This document shows, in pieces, positions 8,059-17,270 of a stretch of 41,123 nt of DNA (position 1 is the stretch's first letter; every line of letters begins with the position of its first letter). Made by a program: the position numbers and the translations under genes. The notes under the pieces are model-generated. The model was not told the DNA's origin, made no database searches, and worked only from the letters and a program-made list of their open reading frames with translations. This stretch comes from Comamonas sp. lk. GTDB taxonomy: Bacteria; Pseudomonadota; Gammaproteobacteria; Burkholderiales; Burkholderiaceae_C. The stretch lies in contig CAMATX010000013.1 in assembly GCA_945861345.1 (NCBI GenBank), forward strand, positions 1 through 41,123, read 5' to 3'.

Positions 8059-10332
8059 ATGAACATTGACCAAGCGCCCGGCCTGCCCGGCGCGGGTGAT
8101 ATTCCAGCGCCGTGGCAATCGGTTGTTCAAGCGCTGCTCGCTCCCCAAGAAAACGTTTTTGCGGTCCTTGAGGTTGACCTGGACACCCAATTGCGTTTTC
8201 AGCCCAGCCTTTTGCTGGCAACGGACCGCCGACTTTTATGGGTGCCAACCGCCAAAGCCGAGGTGCAAAGCTGGGATTACCGGCCCGGTTTGCGCCTGGA
8301 GCACCACGACCACGCCGGTCTGGCACACCTGCAATTGCTGGACACGGCCCAGCTTTTGGCCCATTGGCGCTTTACCTTGGGGCGCAATTTGCAGGCCTTG
8401 CGCCTGGTGGACCAGTTCAGCGCCCGGCATAACAGCGCGCTGAGCGGCCAGCCGGTGCCAGTACCGGCCCAGGCCGTGTGCCCGAGCTGCAAAGCGCCGC
8501 TAGACCCCGAGGCCGAGGAATGCCCGGTCTGTACCAAAGTCGTGCATACGGCGCCTTCGACCTGGACTTTGCTACGCCTGTGGCGTTTTGCCAAACCCTA
8601 TCGGGGCCAGTTGCTGTGGGGCTTTGTCCTCATGCTCTTGGGCACAGCGGCCAGCCAGGTGCCGCCGTACCTGACCATTCCCCTTGTGGACGAGGTGCTG
8701 ATCCCGCTTCAAAACGGAGAAAACATTCCGACTGAGAAAATTGTTTGGTATCTGGGTGGTTTGCTGGGCTCAGGTTTATTGGCCTGGATTTTGAGCTGGG
8801 CCAAGACCTACATCCTGGCGCTGGCTTCGGAGCGCATCGCGGCCGATTTGCGCACCACCACCTACGAGCATTTGCTGCGCCTGTCGTTGGAGTATTTCGG
8901 CGGCAAACGCACCGGCGACCTGCTCTCGCGCGTGGGCAGCGAGAGTGACCGTATTGCCGTCTACCTATCGCTGCACCTGACCGACTTTGCCAGCGATGTG
9001 GTGATGATCACCATGACGGCCGTGATTTTGTTCTCGATGAACCCGTGGCTGGCGCTCATTACGCTGGTGCCGCTGCCCTTTATCGGCTGGATGATCCACT
9101 ACGTGCGCTACCGCCTGCGCACCGGTTTTGAAAAAATCGACCGCGTCTGGGGCGAAGTGACCAATATTTTGGCCGACACCATTCCTGGTATCCGCGTGGT
9201 CAAGGCCTTTGCCCAAGAGCAGCGCGAGGCCAAGCGCTTTGCCGAGGCGAACCGGTACAACCTGCTGGTCAACGACCGGATCAACAAAATCTGGTCCTTG
9301 TTCTCGCCCTCGGTGTCTTTGCTCACCGAGATGGGCTTGCTGGTCGTCTGGGGTTTTGGCATATGGCAGGTGGCCCACGGGCAAATTACCGTGGGTATGT
9401 TGCTGGCGGCTATTGCCTACATCGGGCGCTTTTACGGGCGGCTGGACTCGATGAGCCGCATCGTCTCGGTGACGCAAAAGTCGGCCTCGGCGGCCAAGCG
9501 CATTTTTGACATTTTGGACCACGTCTCCAGCGTGCCCGAGCCGCAAAACCCGGTGCATGTGGACCGGGTGCAGGGCCACATCGTGCTACGTGAGGTGGGT
9601 TTTCGCTATGGCAACCGCGCCGTCAACCGGGGCATCAACCTGAACATTGCGCCCGGGGAAATGATCGGCCTGGTTGGCCACAGCGGTTCTGGAAAAAGTA
9701 CGCTGGTCAACCTGATTTGCCGCTTTTATGACGTCTCCGAGGGCGCGATTTTGGTCGATGGCGTGGACATCCGCTCTTACGCGATTGCCGATTTCCGGCG
9801 CAATATCGGGCTGGTTTTGCAAGAGCCGTTTTTGTTTTTCGGCACCATTGCCGACAACATCGCCTACGGCAAACCCGATGCCACGCGCGCCGAGATCATT
9901 GCGGCTGCGCGCGCCGCCCATGCCCACGAGTTCATCTTGCGCCTGCCGCATGGTTACGACTCCATGGTTGGCGAGCGCGGCCAGGGCCTGTCGGGCGGCG
10001 AGCGCCAGCGCATCTCGATCGCACGCGCTTTGCTGATTGACCCGCGCATTTTGATTTTGGACGAGGCCACGTCCTCTGTGGACTCCGAGACTGAAAAAGA
10101 GATCCAAAAAGCCCTGGAAAACCTGGTCCAGGGCCGCACCACGATTGCCATTGCGCACCGCCTCTCGACCCTGCACCGCGCCGACCGTTTGGTGGTGCTG
10201 GACCGGGGTCGCGTCGTCGAGGAGGGCAGCCACGATGTGCTCATGGCCCAGCAAGGCGCTTACTTCAACCTCTACCAAGCCCAGGCGCGCAATGCCGAGA
10301 CGCTCGATGGGATCGCCGGGAGCCCGCCATGA
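8059..10332 (+). CDS. Cyanophycin-associated ABC exporter with N-terminal PH-like and zinc-ribbon extension
   Basis: A 757-residue half-transporter fusing membrane and ATPase domains. Residues 1-125 form a soluble domain with LLLATDRRLLWVP (51-63), resembling bacterial PH-like folds. A four-cysteine zinc ribbon CPSC...CPVC follows (141-158). Residues about 185-470 form an ABC exporter membrane domain, and the ATPase has Walker A GHSGSGKST (540-548), signature LSGGERQ (644-650), Walker B ILILDEATS (664-672) and the switch His700. It resembles the transporter annotated in Burkholderiales as cyanophycin metabolism-associated; the cargo is unknown. It is divergent from the two synthetases and overlaps the DUF1854 start by 4 nt. 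The start is set at 8059 because the 42 upstream in-frame codons (from 7933) look non-coding; the ribosome-binding site is weak. Confidence 0.85.
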   Translation: MNIDQAPGLPGAGDIPAPWQSVVQALLAPQENVFAVLEVDLDTQLRFQPSLLLATDRRLLWVPTAKAEVQSWDYRPGLRLEHHDHAGLAHLQLLDTAQLLAHWRFTLGRNLQALRLVDQFSARHNSALSGQPVPVPAQAVCPSCKAPLDPEAEECPVCTKVVHTAPSTWTLLRLWRFAKPYRGQLLWGFVLMLLGTAASQVPPYLTIPLVDEVLIPLQNGENIPTEKIVWYLGGLLGSGLLAWILSWAKTYILALASERIAADLRTTTYEHLLRLSLEYFGGKRTGDLLSRVGSESDRIAVYLSLHLTDFASDVVMITMTAVILFSMNPWLALITLVPLPFIGWMIHYVRYRLRTGFEKIDRVWGEVTNILADTIPGIRVVKAFAQEQREAKRFAEANRYNLLVNDRINKIWSLFSPSVSLLTEMGLLVVWGFGIWQVAHGQITVGMLLAAIAYIGRFYGRLDSMSRIVSVTQKSASAAKRIFDILDHVSSVPEPQNPVHVDRVQGHIVLREVGFRYGNRAVNRGINLNIAPGEMIGLVGHSGSGKSTLVNLICRFYDVSEGAILVDGVDIRSYAIADFRRNIGLVLQEPFLFFGTIADNIAYGKPDATRAEIIAAARAAHAHEFILRLPHGYDSMVGERGQGLSGGERQRISIARALLIDPRILILDEATSSVDSETEKEIQKALENLVQGRTTIAIAHRLSTLHRADRLVVLDRGRVVEEGSHDVLMAQQGAYFNLYQAQARNAETLDGIAGSPP

Positions 10333-10814
10333 TCGCAACCGCCAGGGCAGCCGATTTCCAGCTGCACCGCACCCCCTTTGGCAAGCTGGTGCTCACCGAT
10401 GCCACGGGCACCGAGCACACGCCGGTTTTGCCTGTGCGCGCTTTTCCGATCCAGGCGCCCGAGGACGGCGTGTCTTTGCTCAGCAGCGACGGCCACGAGC
10501 TGGCCTGGATTGAGCGCCTGGATGATTTGCCGCCCGCGCACCAAACTCTGGTGCGCGAGGAGCTGGCGCGCCGTGAATTTATGCCCACGCTGCAGCGCAT
10601 TGAGGGCGTGAGTAGTTTTTCCACGCCCTGCACCTGGACGGTGGAAACCGACCGCGGCCGCTGCGAGTTTGTGCTGCGTGGCGACGAGGACATCCGGCGC
10701 ATCGGTGCGCAGCACAGCTTGCTGATTGCCGACGCGCACGGCATTCATTATTTCGTGCCCGATTCGCTGGCACTCGATGCGCACAGCCGGCGCATCCTGG
10801 ACCGTTTTTTGTAG
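10329..10814 (+). CDS. DUF1854 family protein, cyanophycin-associated
   Basis: A 161-residue soluble protein with no signal peptide or membrane segment. It matches my recollection of DUF1854, a family of unknown biochemistry repeatedly found beside cyanophycin genes and this ABC exporter in Burkholderiales. Visible landmarks are HRTPFGKLVLTD near residue 14, PVRAFPIQAPEDGVSLL near 35, RREFMPTLQRI near 82 and GDEDIRRIG near 120. Its ATG overlaps the exporter stop (ATGA), which indicates translational coupling and a shared role, perhaps as an accessory cytoplasmic subunit. That role is inference only. Confidence 0.8.
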   Translation: MIATARAADFQLHRTPFGKLVLTDATGTEHTPVLPVRAFPIQAPEDGVSLLSSDGHELAWIERLDDLPPAHQTLVREELARREFMPTLQRIEGVSSFSTPCTWTVETDRGRCEFVLRGDEDIRRIGAQHSLLIADAHGIHYFVPDSLALDAHSRRILDRFL

Positions 10815-10854
10815 CCACCGGCCTGCCGGTAAATTTATTGAACGTCGAACCATC

Positions 10855-12282
10855 ATGACAAACCACCAACAGTTTTATATCAACGGCGCCTGGGTTGCGC
10901 CCAGCAGCACGCGCACCCTGGACGTGATCAATCCCGCCACCGAGCAGGCCTACACCCGCATCGCCATGGGCAATGCGGCGGACGTCGACAAGGCCGTGGC
11001 TGCTGCGCGCGCCGCCTTTCCGACGTTTTCGCAAACCGACAAGGCTGCGCGCCTGGCTTTGCTGCGCCGCATACTGGCCCTGTACAACGAGCGCGCCGAA
11101 GAAATCGCCCAAGCCATGTCCGACGAAATGGGCGCGCCCATGGCCTGGGCCCGCGACGCCCAAACCTGGGCTGGCCGCGTGCACCTGGAGGCCACCATTG
11201 CGGCCTTGGAGGACTACGAATTTGAGCACCAGCGCGGCACCACGCGCATCGTCAAAGAAGGCATTGGCGTGGTCGCTCTGATCACGCCCTGGAACTGGCC
11301 GCTCAACCAAATCGTGTGCAAAGTGGCCCCAGCATTGGCAGCGGGCTGCACCATGGTGCTCAAGCCCAGCGAGATTGCGCCTATCAGCGGCATGGTGTTC
11401 TCGCAAATCATGCACGACGCCGGTGTGCCCGCCGGCGTGTACAACATGGTCAATGGCGACGGCCCCAGCGTTGGCCAGGTGATGGCCGGCCACAAAGACG
11501 TAGACATGGTCTCTTTTACCGGCTCGACCCGGGCCGGCGTCATCGTCGCCAAAACGGCGGCCGATACCGTCAAGCGTGTGGCCCAGGAGCTCGGTGGCAA
11601 GTCGCCCAACATCATCTTGGATGACGCTGACTTGCGCACCGCCGTGCGCAAAGGCGTAGAGAGCTGCATGAGCAACACCGGCCAGTCCTGCGACGCGCCT
11701 ACGCGCATGTTGGTGCCGCGCGCGCTGCACGCGCAGGCCCTGCAAATCGCCGCCGAATGCGCCGCCGAGCAAGTCGTGGGTGACCCGCGCGACCCGGCCA
11801 CCACCATGGGCCCCTTGGTGAGCCAAATGCAGTTTGACAAGGTGCAGGCGCTTATCCAGGCCGGTATCGACGAAGGCGCGCAACTGGTGGCTGGCGGTCT
11901 GGGCCGCCCCGAAGGCCTGACCCAGGGCTACTACGTGCGCCCGACCGTGTTTGGCGCGGTCAAGCACAGCATGCGCATTTCACGCGAAGAGATTTTTGGG
12001 CCCGTGCTGGCCATCTTGCCCTATGACAGCGAGGCCCAAGCCATCGATATGGCCAATGACACCGAGTTTGGCCTGGCCGCTTTTGTGCAGTCGGGCAGCT
12101 TGGAGCGCGCGCGCGCCGTGGGGCGCCAGTTGCGCGCCGGGCAGGTCAATATCAATTACCCGGATTGGGATGTGTTTGCCCCTTTTGGCGGCTACAAACA
12201 ATCGGGCAATGGCCGCGAATACGCCGACTGGGGCATCCACGACTTTTTGGAAGTCAAAGCCTTGATCGGCTACGGCGCTTAA
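10855..12282 (+). CDS. NAD(P)-dependent aldehyde dehydrogenase family protein
   Basis: A 475-residue class-3-fold aldehyde dehydrogenase oxidising an aldehyde to the acid in the cytoplasm. The catalytic cysteine is Cys279 in NTGQSCDAP and the general base is Glu245 in AQELGGKSPNI. TPWNWPLNQ (about 144-152) and KPSE (170-173) belong to the cofactor-binding region, and EEIFGPV is present near the C-terminus. The ATG at 10855 gives the usual N-terminus; upstream in-frame codons overlap the DUF1854 gene. It lies 40 nt after that gene and may be co-transcribed, but the substrate cannot be read from sequence. Its TAA stop overlaps that of the convergent panC within TTAA (12279-12282). Confidence 0.88.
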   Translation: MTNHQQFYINGAWVAPSSTRTLDVINPATEQAYTRIAMGNAADVDKAVAAARAAFPTFSQTDKAARLALLRRILALYNERAEEIAQAMSDEMGAPMAWARDAQTWAGRVHLEATIAALEDYEFEHQRGTTRIVKEGIGVVALITPWNWPLNQIVCKVAPALAAGCTMVLKPSEIAPISGMVFSQIMHDAGVPAGVYNMVNGDGPSVGQVMAGHKDVDMVSFTGSTRAGVIVAKTAADTVKRVAQELGGKSPNIILDDADLRTAVRKGVESCMSNTGQSCDAPTRMLVPRALHAQALQIAAECAAEQVVGDPRDPATTMGPLVSQMQFDKVQALIQAGIDEGAQLVAGGLGRPEGLTQGYYVRPTVFGAVKHSMRISREEIFGPVLAILPYDSEAQAIDMANDTEFGLAAFVQSGSLERARAVGRQLRAGQVNINYPDWDVFAPFGGYKQSGNGREYADWGIHDFLEVKALIGYGA

Positions 12283-13103
12283 ATTTCCAGGTTGTCGATG
12301 AGGCGCGTGCTGCCCAGGCGCGCCGCCGTCAGGGCCAGCAGGCTGTGGCCGGGCTGCGCGGGGCCTAAATCGGCTTGGCGGCGCAGCGCTACATAGTCGG
12401 GCTGCCAGCCTTGGGTGCGCAGTTGCGCCATAGCCTGGTTTTGCAGCGCCTCAAAGTCACTATCGCCTGCCCGCACCGCATGGGCCAAGGTCTGCAGCAC
12501 GGCATGCAACTGCGGCGCCTGGGCGCGCTCGGCAGCACTCAAGTAGCCGTTGCGCGAGGACATGGCCAGGCCGTCTGCGGCGCGGCGCGTGTCGGCGCCG
12601 ACGATGCGCACCGGCAAATTAAATTGGTTCACCATATGCCGGATAACCATGAGTTGCTGGTAGTCTTTTTTGCCAAAAACAGCGGTGCGTGCCTGGGTAC
12701 AAGCCAACAGCTTCAAGACCACTGTGCAAACGCCAGAGAAGAAGCCAGGCCGAAACTGCCCTTCCAACACATCGGCCAGTTCGGGTGGCGGCACGACCTT
12801 AAAACCCTGGGGCTGCGGGTACAGCGTCGCCTCGGTGGGCGCAAACAGCAGGTCGCAGCCGGCGGCCTCGAGCTGCGCGCAGTCGGCGGCAAAGGTGCGC
12901 GGATAGGTGTCAAAGTCTTCGCTGGGGCCAAACTGCAGTCGGTTCACAAAGATGGTCGCCACCTGCACATCGCCCAGTGGCTTGGCAATGCGTACCAGGT
13001 CCAGATGGCCCTCGTGCAAATTGCCCATGGTGGGCACAACGGCGGGGTGGCGATAGGGCTGCAGGGCCTCTGCCAACGCAGGCAGGGTGTTGACGATGCG
13101 CAT
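12279..13103 (-). CDS. panC: Pantothenate synthetase
   Basis: Condenses pantoate with beta-alanine using ATP, the last step of vitamin B5 synthesis. The 274-residue protein has the nucleotidyl-transferase signature PTMGNLHEGH (24-33, the HxGH pair being His30 and His33). The pantoate-binding FVNRLQFGPSEDFDTYPR, the FGKKDYQQL segment and the KMSKS-like MSSRNGYL are also present. Note NRLQFGP where many homologues have NPxQF. The start at 13103 puts MRIV directly before the conserved core; the open frame extends upstream into panB without coding character. panB lies 13 nt upstream on the same strand, so the two form a panBC operon. Confidence 0.94.
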   Translation of the reverse strand: MRIVNTLPALAEALQPYRHPAVVPTMGNLHEGHLDLVRIAKPLGDVQVATIFVNRLQFGPSEDFDTYPRTFAADCAQLEAAGCDLLFAPTEATLYPQPQGFKVVPPPELADVLEGQFRPGFFSGVCTVVLKLLACTQARTAVFGKKDYQQLMVIRHMVNQFNLPVRIVGADTRRAADGLAMSSRNGYLSAAERAQAPQLHAVLQTLAHAVRAGDSDFEALQNQAMAQLRTQGWQPDYVALRRQADLGPAQPGHSLLALTAARLGSTRLIDNLEI

Positions 13104-13116
13104 GCGGGTCGGGGCT

Positions 13117-14025
13117 TTACCAGGCGTGCTGGGCATTGACCGGAAAACTGCCGTCTTTGACGGCGGCCACATAGGCCTGCATGGCGCCGCGAATCGAGCC
13201 GCCGTCGGCCATGAAGTTGCGTACAAACTTGGGCATCTTGCCCAGGTTGACGCCCAGCATATCGTGCAGTACCAGCACCTGGCCGGCGGTGTCTTTGCCC
13301 GCACCAATGCCGATGGTGGCGCAGTGCTGCAAAGCGCGCGTGAGCTCGGCCGACAAATCGGCAGGCACCATTTCCAAAACCACCATCGAGGCGCCCGCGT
13401 CTTCCAGCGCGTGGGCTTGTTGGGTGAGAATCTCGGCGGCGGCATCGCCTTTGCCTTGCACCCGGTAGCCGCCCAGCGCATGCACGGTTTGCGGTGTCAG
13501 GCCCAGGTGGGCGCACACCGGAATGCCGCGTTCGACCAAAAAGTGCACCACCTCGGTGGTCCAGCCACCGCCCTCTAACTTGATCATGTGGGCGCCGGCT
13601 TGCATCAGCACCGAGGCGCTGCGAAACGCTTGTTCTTTGGACTCTTGGTAGGTGCCAAAAGGCAGGTCGGCAATCAGCCAGGCCGTGCCCTGGGCGCGCC
13701 GGATGCCGCGCGAGACGCTCTCGGTGTGGTAACGCATCGCATCGAGGCTGACGCCTACCGTGCTGTGCAGGCCCTGGCAGACCATGCCTAGTGAGTCACC
13801 GATCAAAATACATTCCACGCCCGCGGCGTCGGCCACAGCGGCAAACGTAGCGTCGTAGGCCGTAAGCATGGTGATTTTTTCGCCTCGGCTGCGCATCTCC
13901 AAAAGGCGCGGCAGGCTGATGGGCTTGCGACTGGCCATGGGCGAGGCCGGCGGCAAGGTGCCGTAGGGCGTGCCGCTGACCTGGCTGGCCAGTTCGGCTG
14001 CTTGGGGGTTGTGCGCTGTGGACAT
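13117..14025 (-). CDS. panB: 3-methyl-2-oxobutanoate hydroxymethyltransferase
   Basis: Transfers a hydroxymethyl group from methylene-tetrahydrofolate to alpha-ketoisovalerate, giving ketopantoate, the first committed step to pantothenate. The 302-residue protein holds [20 protein letters not shown], the metal-binding [29 protein letters not shown] and [10 protein letters not shown] motifs. About 30 residues precede the core, slightly longer than in E. coli PanB. The ATG at 14023-14025 is the first in frame; a later methionine at [11 protein letters not shown] would also be compatible with the family. It lies between scpA (42 nt upstream) and panC (13 nt downstream) in one minus-strand unit. 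Confidence 0.95.
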   Translation of the reverse strand: MSTAHNPQAAELASQVSGTPYGTLPPASPMASRKPISLPRLLEMRSRGEKITMLTAYDATFAAVADAAGVECILIGDSLGMVCQGLHSTVGVSLDAMRYHTESVSRGIRRAQGTAWLIADLPFGTYQESKEQAFRSASVLMQAGAHMIKLEGGGWTTEVVHFLVERGIPVCAHLGLTPQTVHALGGYRVQGKGDAAAEILTQQAHALEDAGASMVVLEMVPADLSAELTRALQHCATIGIGAGKDTAGQVLVLHDMLGVNLGKMPKFVRNFMADGGSIRGAMQAYVAAVKDGSFPVNAQHAW

Positions 14026-14067
14026 ACGGTCTCTCCAAAAAGCAGTCAGGCGGGCTAGCCGGTGGTC

Positions 14068-14919
14068 TTAGTTGGGGGTAAAGGCCAGGCGCACATAAAT
14101 GGGCGCAAAGGCCTCGGCCTGGGTGATCTCGATCAGCGTCTCTTTGGCCAGCTCCAGCATGGCGATAAACGTCACAACCAGCACCGGCATGCCCTGGCTG
14201 GGCTCAAACAGGTCTTCAAAACCGACAAAGCGCTTGCCTTGCAGCTTTTTGAGTACCAGACTCATGTGCTCGCGTACCGACAACTCGGCGCGGCTGATAC
14301 GGTGGTGCTGCACCAGCTTGGCCCGCTGCACCATGGCGCGCCAGGCCTCTTGCAGGTCCAGCACATCCACATCGGGAAAGCGGATGGCAATGCTTTGGTC
14401 CACATACACGCTGGCTTTGAGGAAGTCGCGGCCAAATTGCGGCACGGTATTCAGTTGCATAGCGGCGCGCTTCATTTGCTCGTACTCGAGCAGGCGGCGC
14501 ACCAACTCGGCGCGCGGGTCTTCGGGCTCTTCGCCTTCGGCGCTCTTTTTGGGCGGCAGCAGCATGCGCGATTTGATCTCGATCAGCATGGCTGCCATCA
14601 GCAGGTACTCGGCGGCCAGCTCTAGGTTGCGCTTGCGGATTTGCTCGACGTAGACCAGGTACTGCTTGGTCACGCTGAGCATCGGGATATCCAGGATGTT
14701 GAAGTTTTGCTTGCGGATCAAGTAAAGCAAAAAGTCCAAAGGCCCTTCAAAAGCCTCCAAAAAAACCTCTAAGGCGTCCGGCGGGATGTACAAGTCCAGC
14801 GGCATGGTGAACAGCGGCTCGCCATACAGGCGCGCCACGGCCACGTGGTCGACTACCTCGGGCGCGCTTGGCCCATCGGGCAGGGCGGGTTCAGACGGGG
14901 AAAGGGCTGTGCTGCTCAT
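14068..14919 (-). CDS. scpA: Segregation and condensation protein A (ScpA)
   Basis: ScpA is the kleisin that bridges SMC heads in bacterial condensin. The 283-residue protein carries the kleisin N-terminal core EVFLEAFEGPLDFLLYLIRKQNFNI and then AAEYLLMAAMLIEIKSRMLLP, both diagnostic. The C-terminal region VVTFIAMLELAKE fits the winged-helix end. An acidic, Pro-rich N-terminal extension of about 45 residues precedes the core. It sits in a minus-strand unit between DUF3460 (55 nt upstream) and panB. scpB is not in the window. Confidence 0.92.
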   Translation of the reverse strand: MSSTALSPSEPALPDGPSAPEVVDHVAVARLYGEPLFTMPLDLYIPPDALEVFLEAFEGPLDFLLYLIRKQNFNILDIPMLSVTKQYLVYVEQIRKRNLELAAEYLLMAAMLIEIKSRMLLPPKKSAEGEEPEDPRAELVRRLLEYEQMKRAAMQLNTVPQFGRDFLKASVYVDQSIAIRFPDVDVLDLQEAWRAMVQRAKLVQHHRISRAELSVREHMSLVLKKLQGKRFVGFEDLFEPSQGMPVLVVTFIAMLELAKETLIEITQAEAFAPIYVRLAFTPN

Positions 14920-14974
14920 TGTGGCGTGACCACCAAAGGCGAAAAAACGGTGCGGACCGGACCGAAGGCGCCGC

Positions 14975-15184
14975 TCAGTGGTCCGACTGGGTTTGGTACA
15001 CGTAGGCCGGTTGGGCTACGCGGGCGTCTTTGAAGCCTTGTTGTACCTCGCGGTCCAAGCGCAGGTCCCACAACAGGGCGCGCCCATCTCGCTGCTGGCG
15101 CTCCAATGCGGGTTTGGCGGTTTTGAGCTGGTTGAGGAACTCGGAGGCCTCAGAGTGGTAATCAGGGCGGCGAAAGATAGACAT
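14975..15184 (-). CDS. DUF3460 family small protein
   Basis: A 69-residue protein beginning MSIFRRPDYHSEASEFLNQL and containing RALLWDLRLDREVQQGF, which fits DUF3460, a small betaproteobacterial family of unknown function that I recall next to scpA. It is hydrophilic, with no signal or membrane segment. The start ATG at 15182-15184 is fixed by this family N-terminus; the frame is open far upstream but that part lies antisense to nadC. It is the first gene of the scpA-panB-panC unit and is divergent from nadC across 93 bases that should contain both promoters. Confidence 0.82.
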   Translation of the reverse strand: MSIFRRPDYHSEASEFLNQLKTAKPALERQQRDGRALLWDLRLDREVQQGFKDARVAQPAYVYQTQSDH

Positions 15185-15277
15185 AGGGGAAATCCTTGTT
15201 GCGGCCGATTTTACGGGCAGCGGCCAGTGTAGGCCCAAAGCGTGGGGGTTGGGCGTTGCCGCTATGCTACGCGCCCT

Positions 15278-16147
15278 ATGACGCCGTTTGACTTTTCGCC
15301 CGCCGCCATTGCGGCCTTGGCCCAATCCGACGCCGCCCGTGCCCTCCAGGAGGATGTGGGAGCCGGCGATTTGACCGCCGCCCTGGTGGACCCCGCCGCC
15401 CAGGCCCGCGCCCGCGTGTTGTTGCGCGAACGCGCTGTACTGTGCGGCCAGGCCTGGGCCAGCGCCGCATTGCATGCCCTGGCCCCCCAGGCCCGGCTGG
15501 ACTGGAAACTGGCCGAAGGCGCCTGGGGCGAGCCCAACCAGGTGGTGGTGGAGCTGCAGGGCCCTGCGCAGGCCTTGCTCAGCGCCGAGCGCACCATGCT
15601 CAATTTTCTGCAAATGATGAGTGGCGTGGCCACCCATTGCGCCCATTTTGTCGCCGCCGTGCAGTCGGTGCCGGGCAACCGGGCCCAGATTGTGGACACC
15701 CGCAAGACCCTGCCTGGCCTGCGCCTGGCCCAAAAATACGCGGTACGCACTGGTGGTGGCACCAACCACCGCATCGGCTTGTTTGACGCGGTGCTGATTA
15801 AAGAGAACCATATTGCCGCGGCCGGCGGCGTCAGCGCCGCGCTGCTTCGGGCGCAGGCCGTGGCGGCGCAGGCCCAGTTTGTGGAGATAGAGGTCGAAAC
15901 CTTGGAGCAACTGCGCGAGGCGTTGCAGGCCGGCGCCCGCATGGTGCTTTTGGACAATATGACGCACGCCCAGCTGACCGAGGCCGTGGCCATCAATGCC
16001 GGGCGGGCGGTGCTCGAAGTCTCGGGCGGCGTCACGATGGACAGCGTACGCGCCATTGCCGCCACGGGCGTGGACCGCATTTCGATTGGCGCGCTGACCA
16101 AAGACATCCGCGCCACGGATTTTTCTATGCGACTGGAGCAAATCTGA
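15278..16147 (+). CDS. nadC: Nicotinate-nucleotide diphosphorylase (quinolinate phosphoribosyltransferase)
   Basis: Converts quinolinate and PRPP to nicotinate mononucleotide, carbon dioxide and pyrophosphate in de novo NAD synthesis. The 289-residue protein has [10 protein letters not shown] near the N-terminus, the active-site stretch [49 protein letters not shown], and [29 protein letters not shown] in the C-terminal barrel. All are family hallmarks. The start at 15278 (MTPFDF) is preferred to the in-frame codon at 15242. Its stop overlaps the nadA start by one base (TGATG), so the two are translationally coupled. Confidence 0.95.
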   Translation: MTPFDFSPAAIAALAQSDAARALQEDVGAGDLTAALVDPAAQARARVLLRERAVLCGQAWASAALHALAPQARLDWKLAEGAWGEPNQVVVELQGPAQALLSAERTMLNFLQMMSGVATHCAHFVAAVQSVPGNRAQIVDTRKTLPGLRLAQKYAVRTGGGTNHRIGLFDAVLIKENHIAAAGGVSAALLRAQAVAAQAQFVEIEVETLEQLREALQAGARMVLLDNMTHAQLTEAVAINAGRAVLEVSGGVTMDSVRAIAATGVDRISIGALTKDIRATDFSMRLEQI

Positions 16148-17256
16148 TGTCCACCGCCACCCTGAACCGTATTGACGTCGAGTACGAACAGCCTGCGTGC
16201 AGCACGCGCCATGCCTGGGCACGCGTGCCGGTGGAGCCCTCCTTGGCCGAGCGCGCCGCTTTGAAGGAAAAAATAGCCCGCCTGCTGGTCGAAAAAAACG
16301 CCGTGATGGTCTCGCACTACTACGTACACCCGGATTTGCAGGACCTGGCCGAGGCTACCGGCGGCCTGGTCAGCGATTCGCTGGAAATGGCGCGTTTTGG
16401 CCGCGACCATGCGGCCCAGACCCTGGTCGTCTCTGGCGTGCGCTTTATGGGCGAGACCTCCAAAATCCTGAGCCCGGACAAGCGCGTGCTCATGCCCGAC
16501 CTGGACGCCACGTGTTCGCTGGATTTGGGCTGCCCCATTGAAGCGTTTTCCGCGTTTTGCGATGCCCATCCCGACCGTACGGTTGTGGTCTACGCCAATA
16601 CCAGCGCTGCCGTGAAAGCACGCGCCGATTGGGTGGTGACCTCGAGCTGCGCGCTCGATATCGTGCGCGCCCTCAAAGACGCTGGCCAAAAAATACTCTG
16701 GGCGCCAGACAAACATCTGGGCGGCTACATCCAGCGTGAAACGGGTGCGGACATGGTGTTATGGCAAGGCTCGTGCATCGTGCATGACGAGTTCAAGGCC
16801 TTTGAGCTGCAGGCCCTGATGGCCGAGCATCCGCGGGCCGGCGTGCTGGTGCATCCCGAATCGCCTGCCGATGTCATTGCACTGGCGCATGCGGTGGGCT
16901 CCACCTCGGCGATTCTCAAGGCCGCCCAGACCATGGACGCCGACACCTTCATCGTCGCCACCGACAAGGGCATGCTGCACAAGCTGCGCACGCTCAACCC
17001 CGGCAAAACCTTCATCGAAGCGCCGACCGCAGGCAATAGCGCCACGTGCAAAAGCTGCGCCCATTGCCCCTGGATGGCCATGAATGGCCTGGCCGACGTG
17101 GCCCGGGTGCTCGAAACCGGGGCAGGCGAGGTGCAGGTGGACAGCGCACTGGGCCTGCGCGCCCGTTTGCCCATCGACCGCATGCTGGCGTTTACGGCCG
17201 CGCTGAAAAATGGCCAGCCCACCGCCGGCCTGGTGCCGCATCTGGGCGCGGCCTGA
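16147..17256 (+). CDS. nadA: Quinolinate synthase (NadA)
   Basis: Condenses iminoaspartate with dihydroxyacetone phosphate to quinolinate using a [4Fe-4S] cluster. The 369-residue protein shows [36 protein letters not shown], and three cysteine stations expected to ligate the cluster: CSLDLGCP, the CIVHDEF region and the C-terminal [13 protein letters not shown]. Length is normal. Coupled to nadC by a one-base overlap. nadB is not in the window. The last bases are followed by an AT-rich region that breaks the GC-rich character of the neighbourhood. Confidence 0.95.
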   Translation: MSTATLNRIDVEYEQPACSTRHAWARVPVEPSLAERAALKEKIARLLVEKNAVMVSHYYVHPDLQDLAEATGGLVSDSLEMARFGRDHAAQTLVVSGVRFMGETSKILSPDKRVLMPDLDATCSLDLGCPIEAFSAFCDAHPDRTVVVYANTSAAVKARADWVVTSSCALDIVRALKDAGQKILWAPDKHLGGYIQRETGADMVLWQGSCIVHDEFKAFELQALMAEHPRAGVLVHPESPADVIALAHAVGSTSAILKAAQTMDADTFIVATDKGMLHKLRTLNPGKTFIEAPTAGNSATCKSCAHCPWMAMNGLADVARVLETGAGEVQVDSALGLRARLPIDRMLAFTAALKNGQPTAGLVPHLGAA

Positions 17257-17270
17257 TCGTCGGGCATCTA

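Noticed and set aside
10579-11967. Minus-strand open frame of 462 codons opposite the DUF1854 and aldehyde dehydrogenase genes
   Set aside because: No family features; the plus-strand genes carry intact catalytic motifs over the same bases.
14975-16222. Long upstream extension of the DUF3460 reading frame across nadC
   Set aside because: Only the last 69 codons match a protein family; the rest is antisense to nadC, so the start was placed at 15184.
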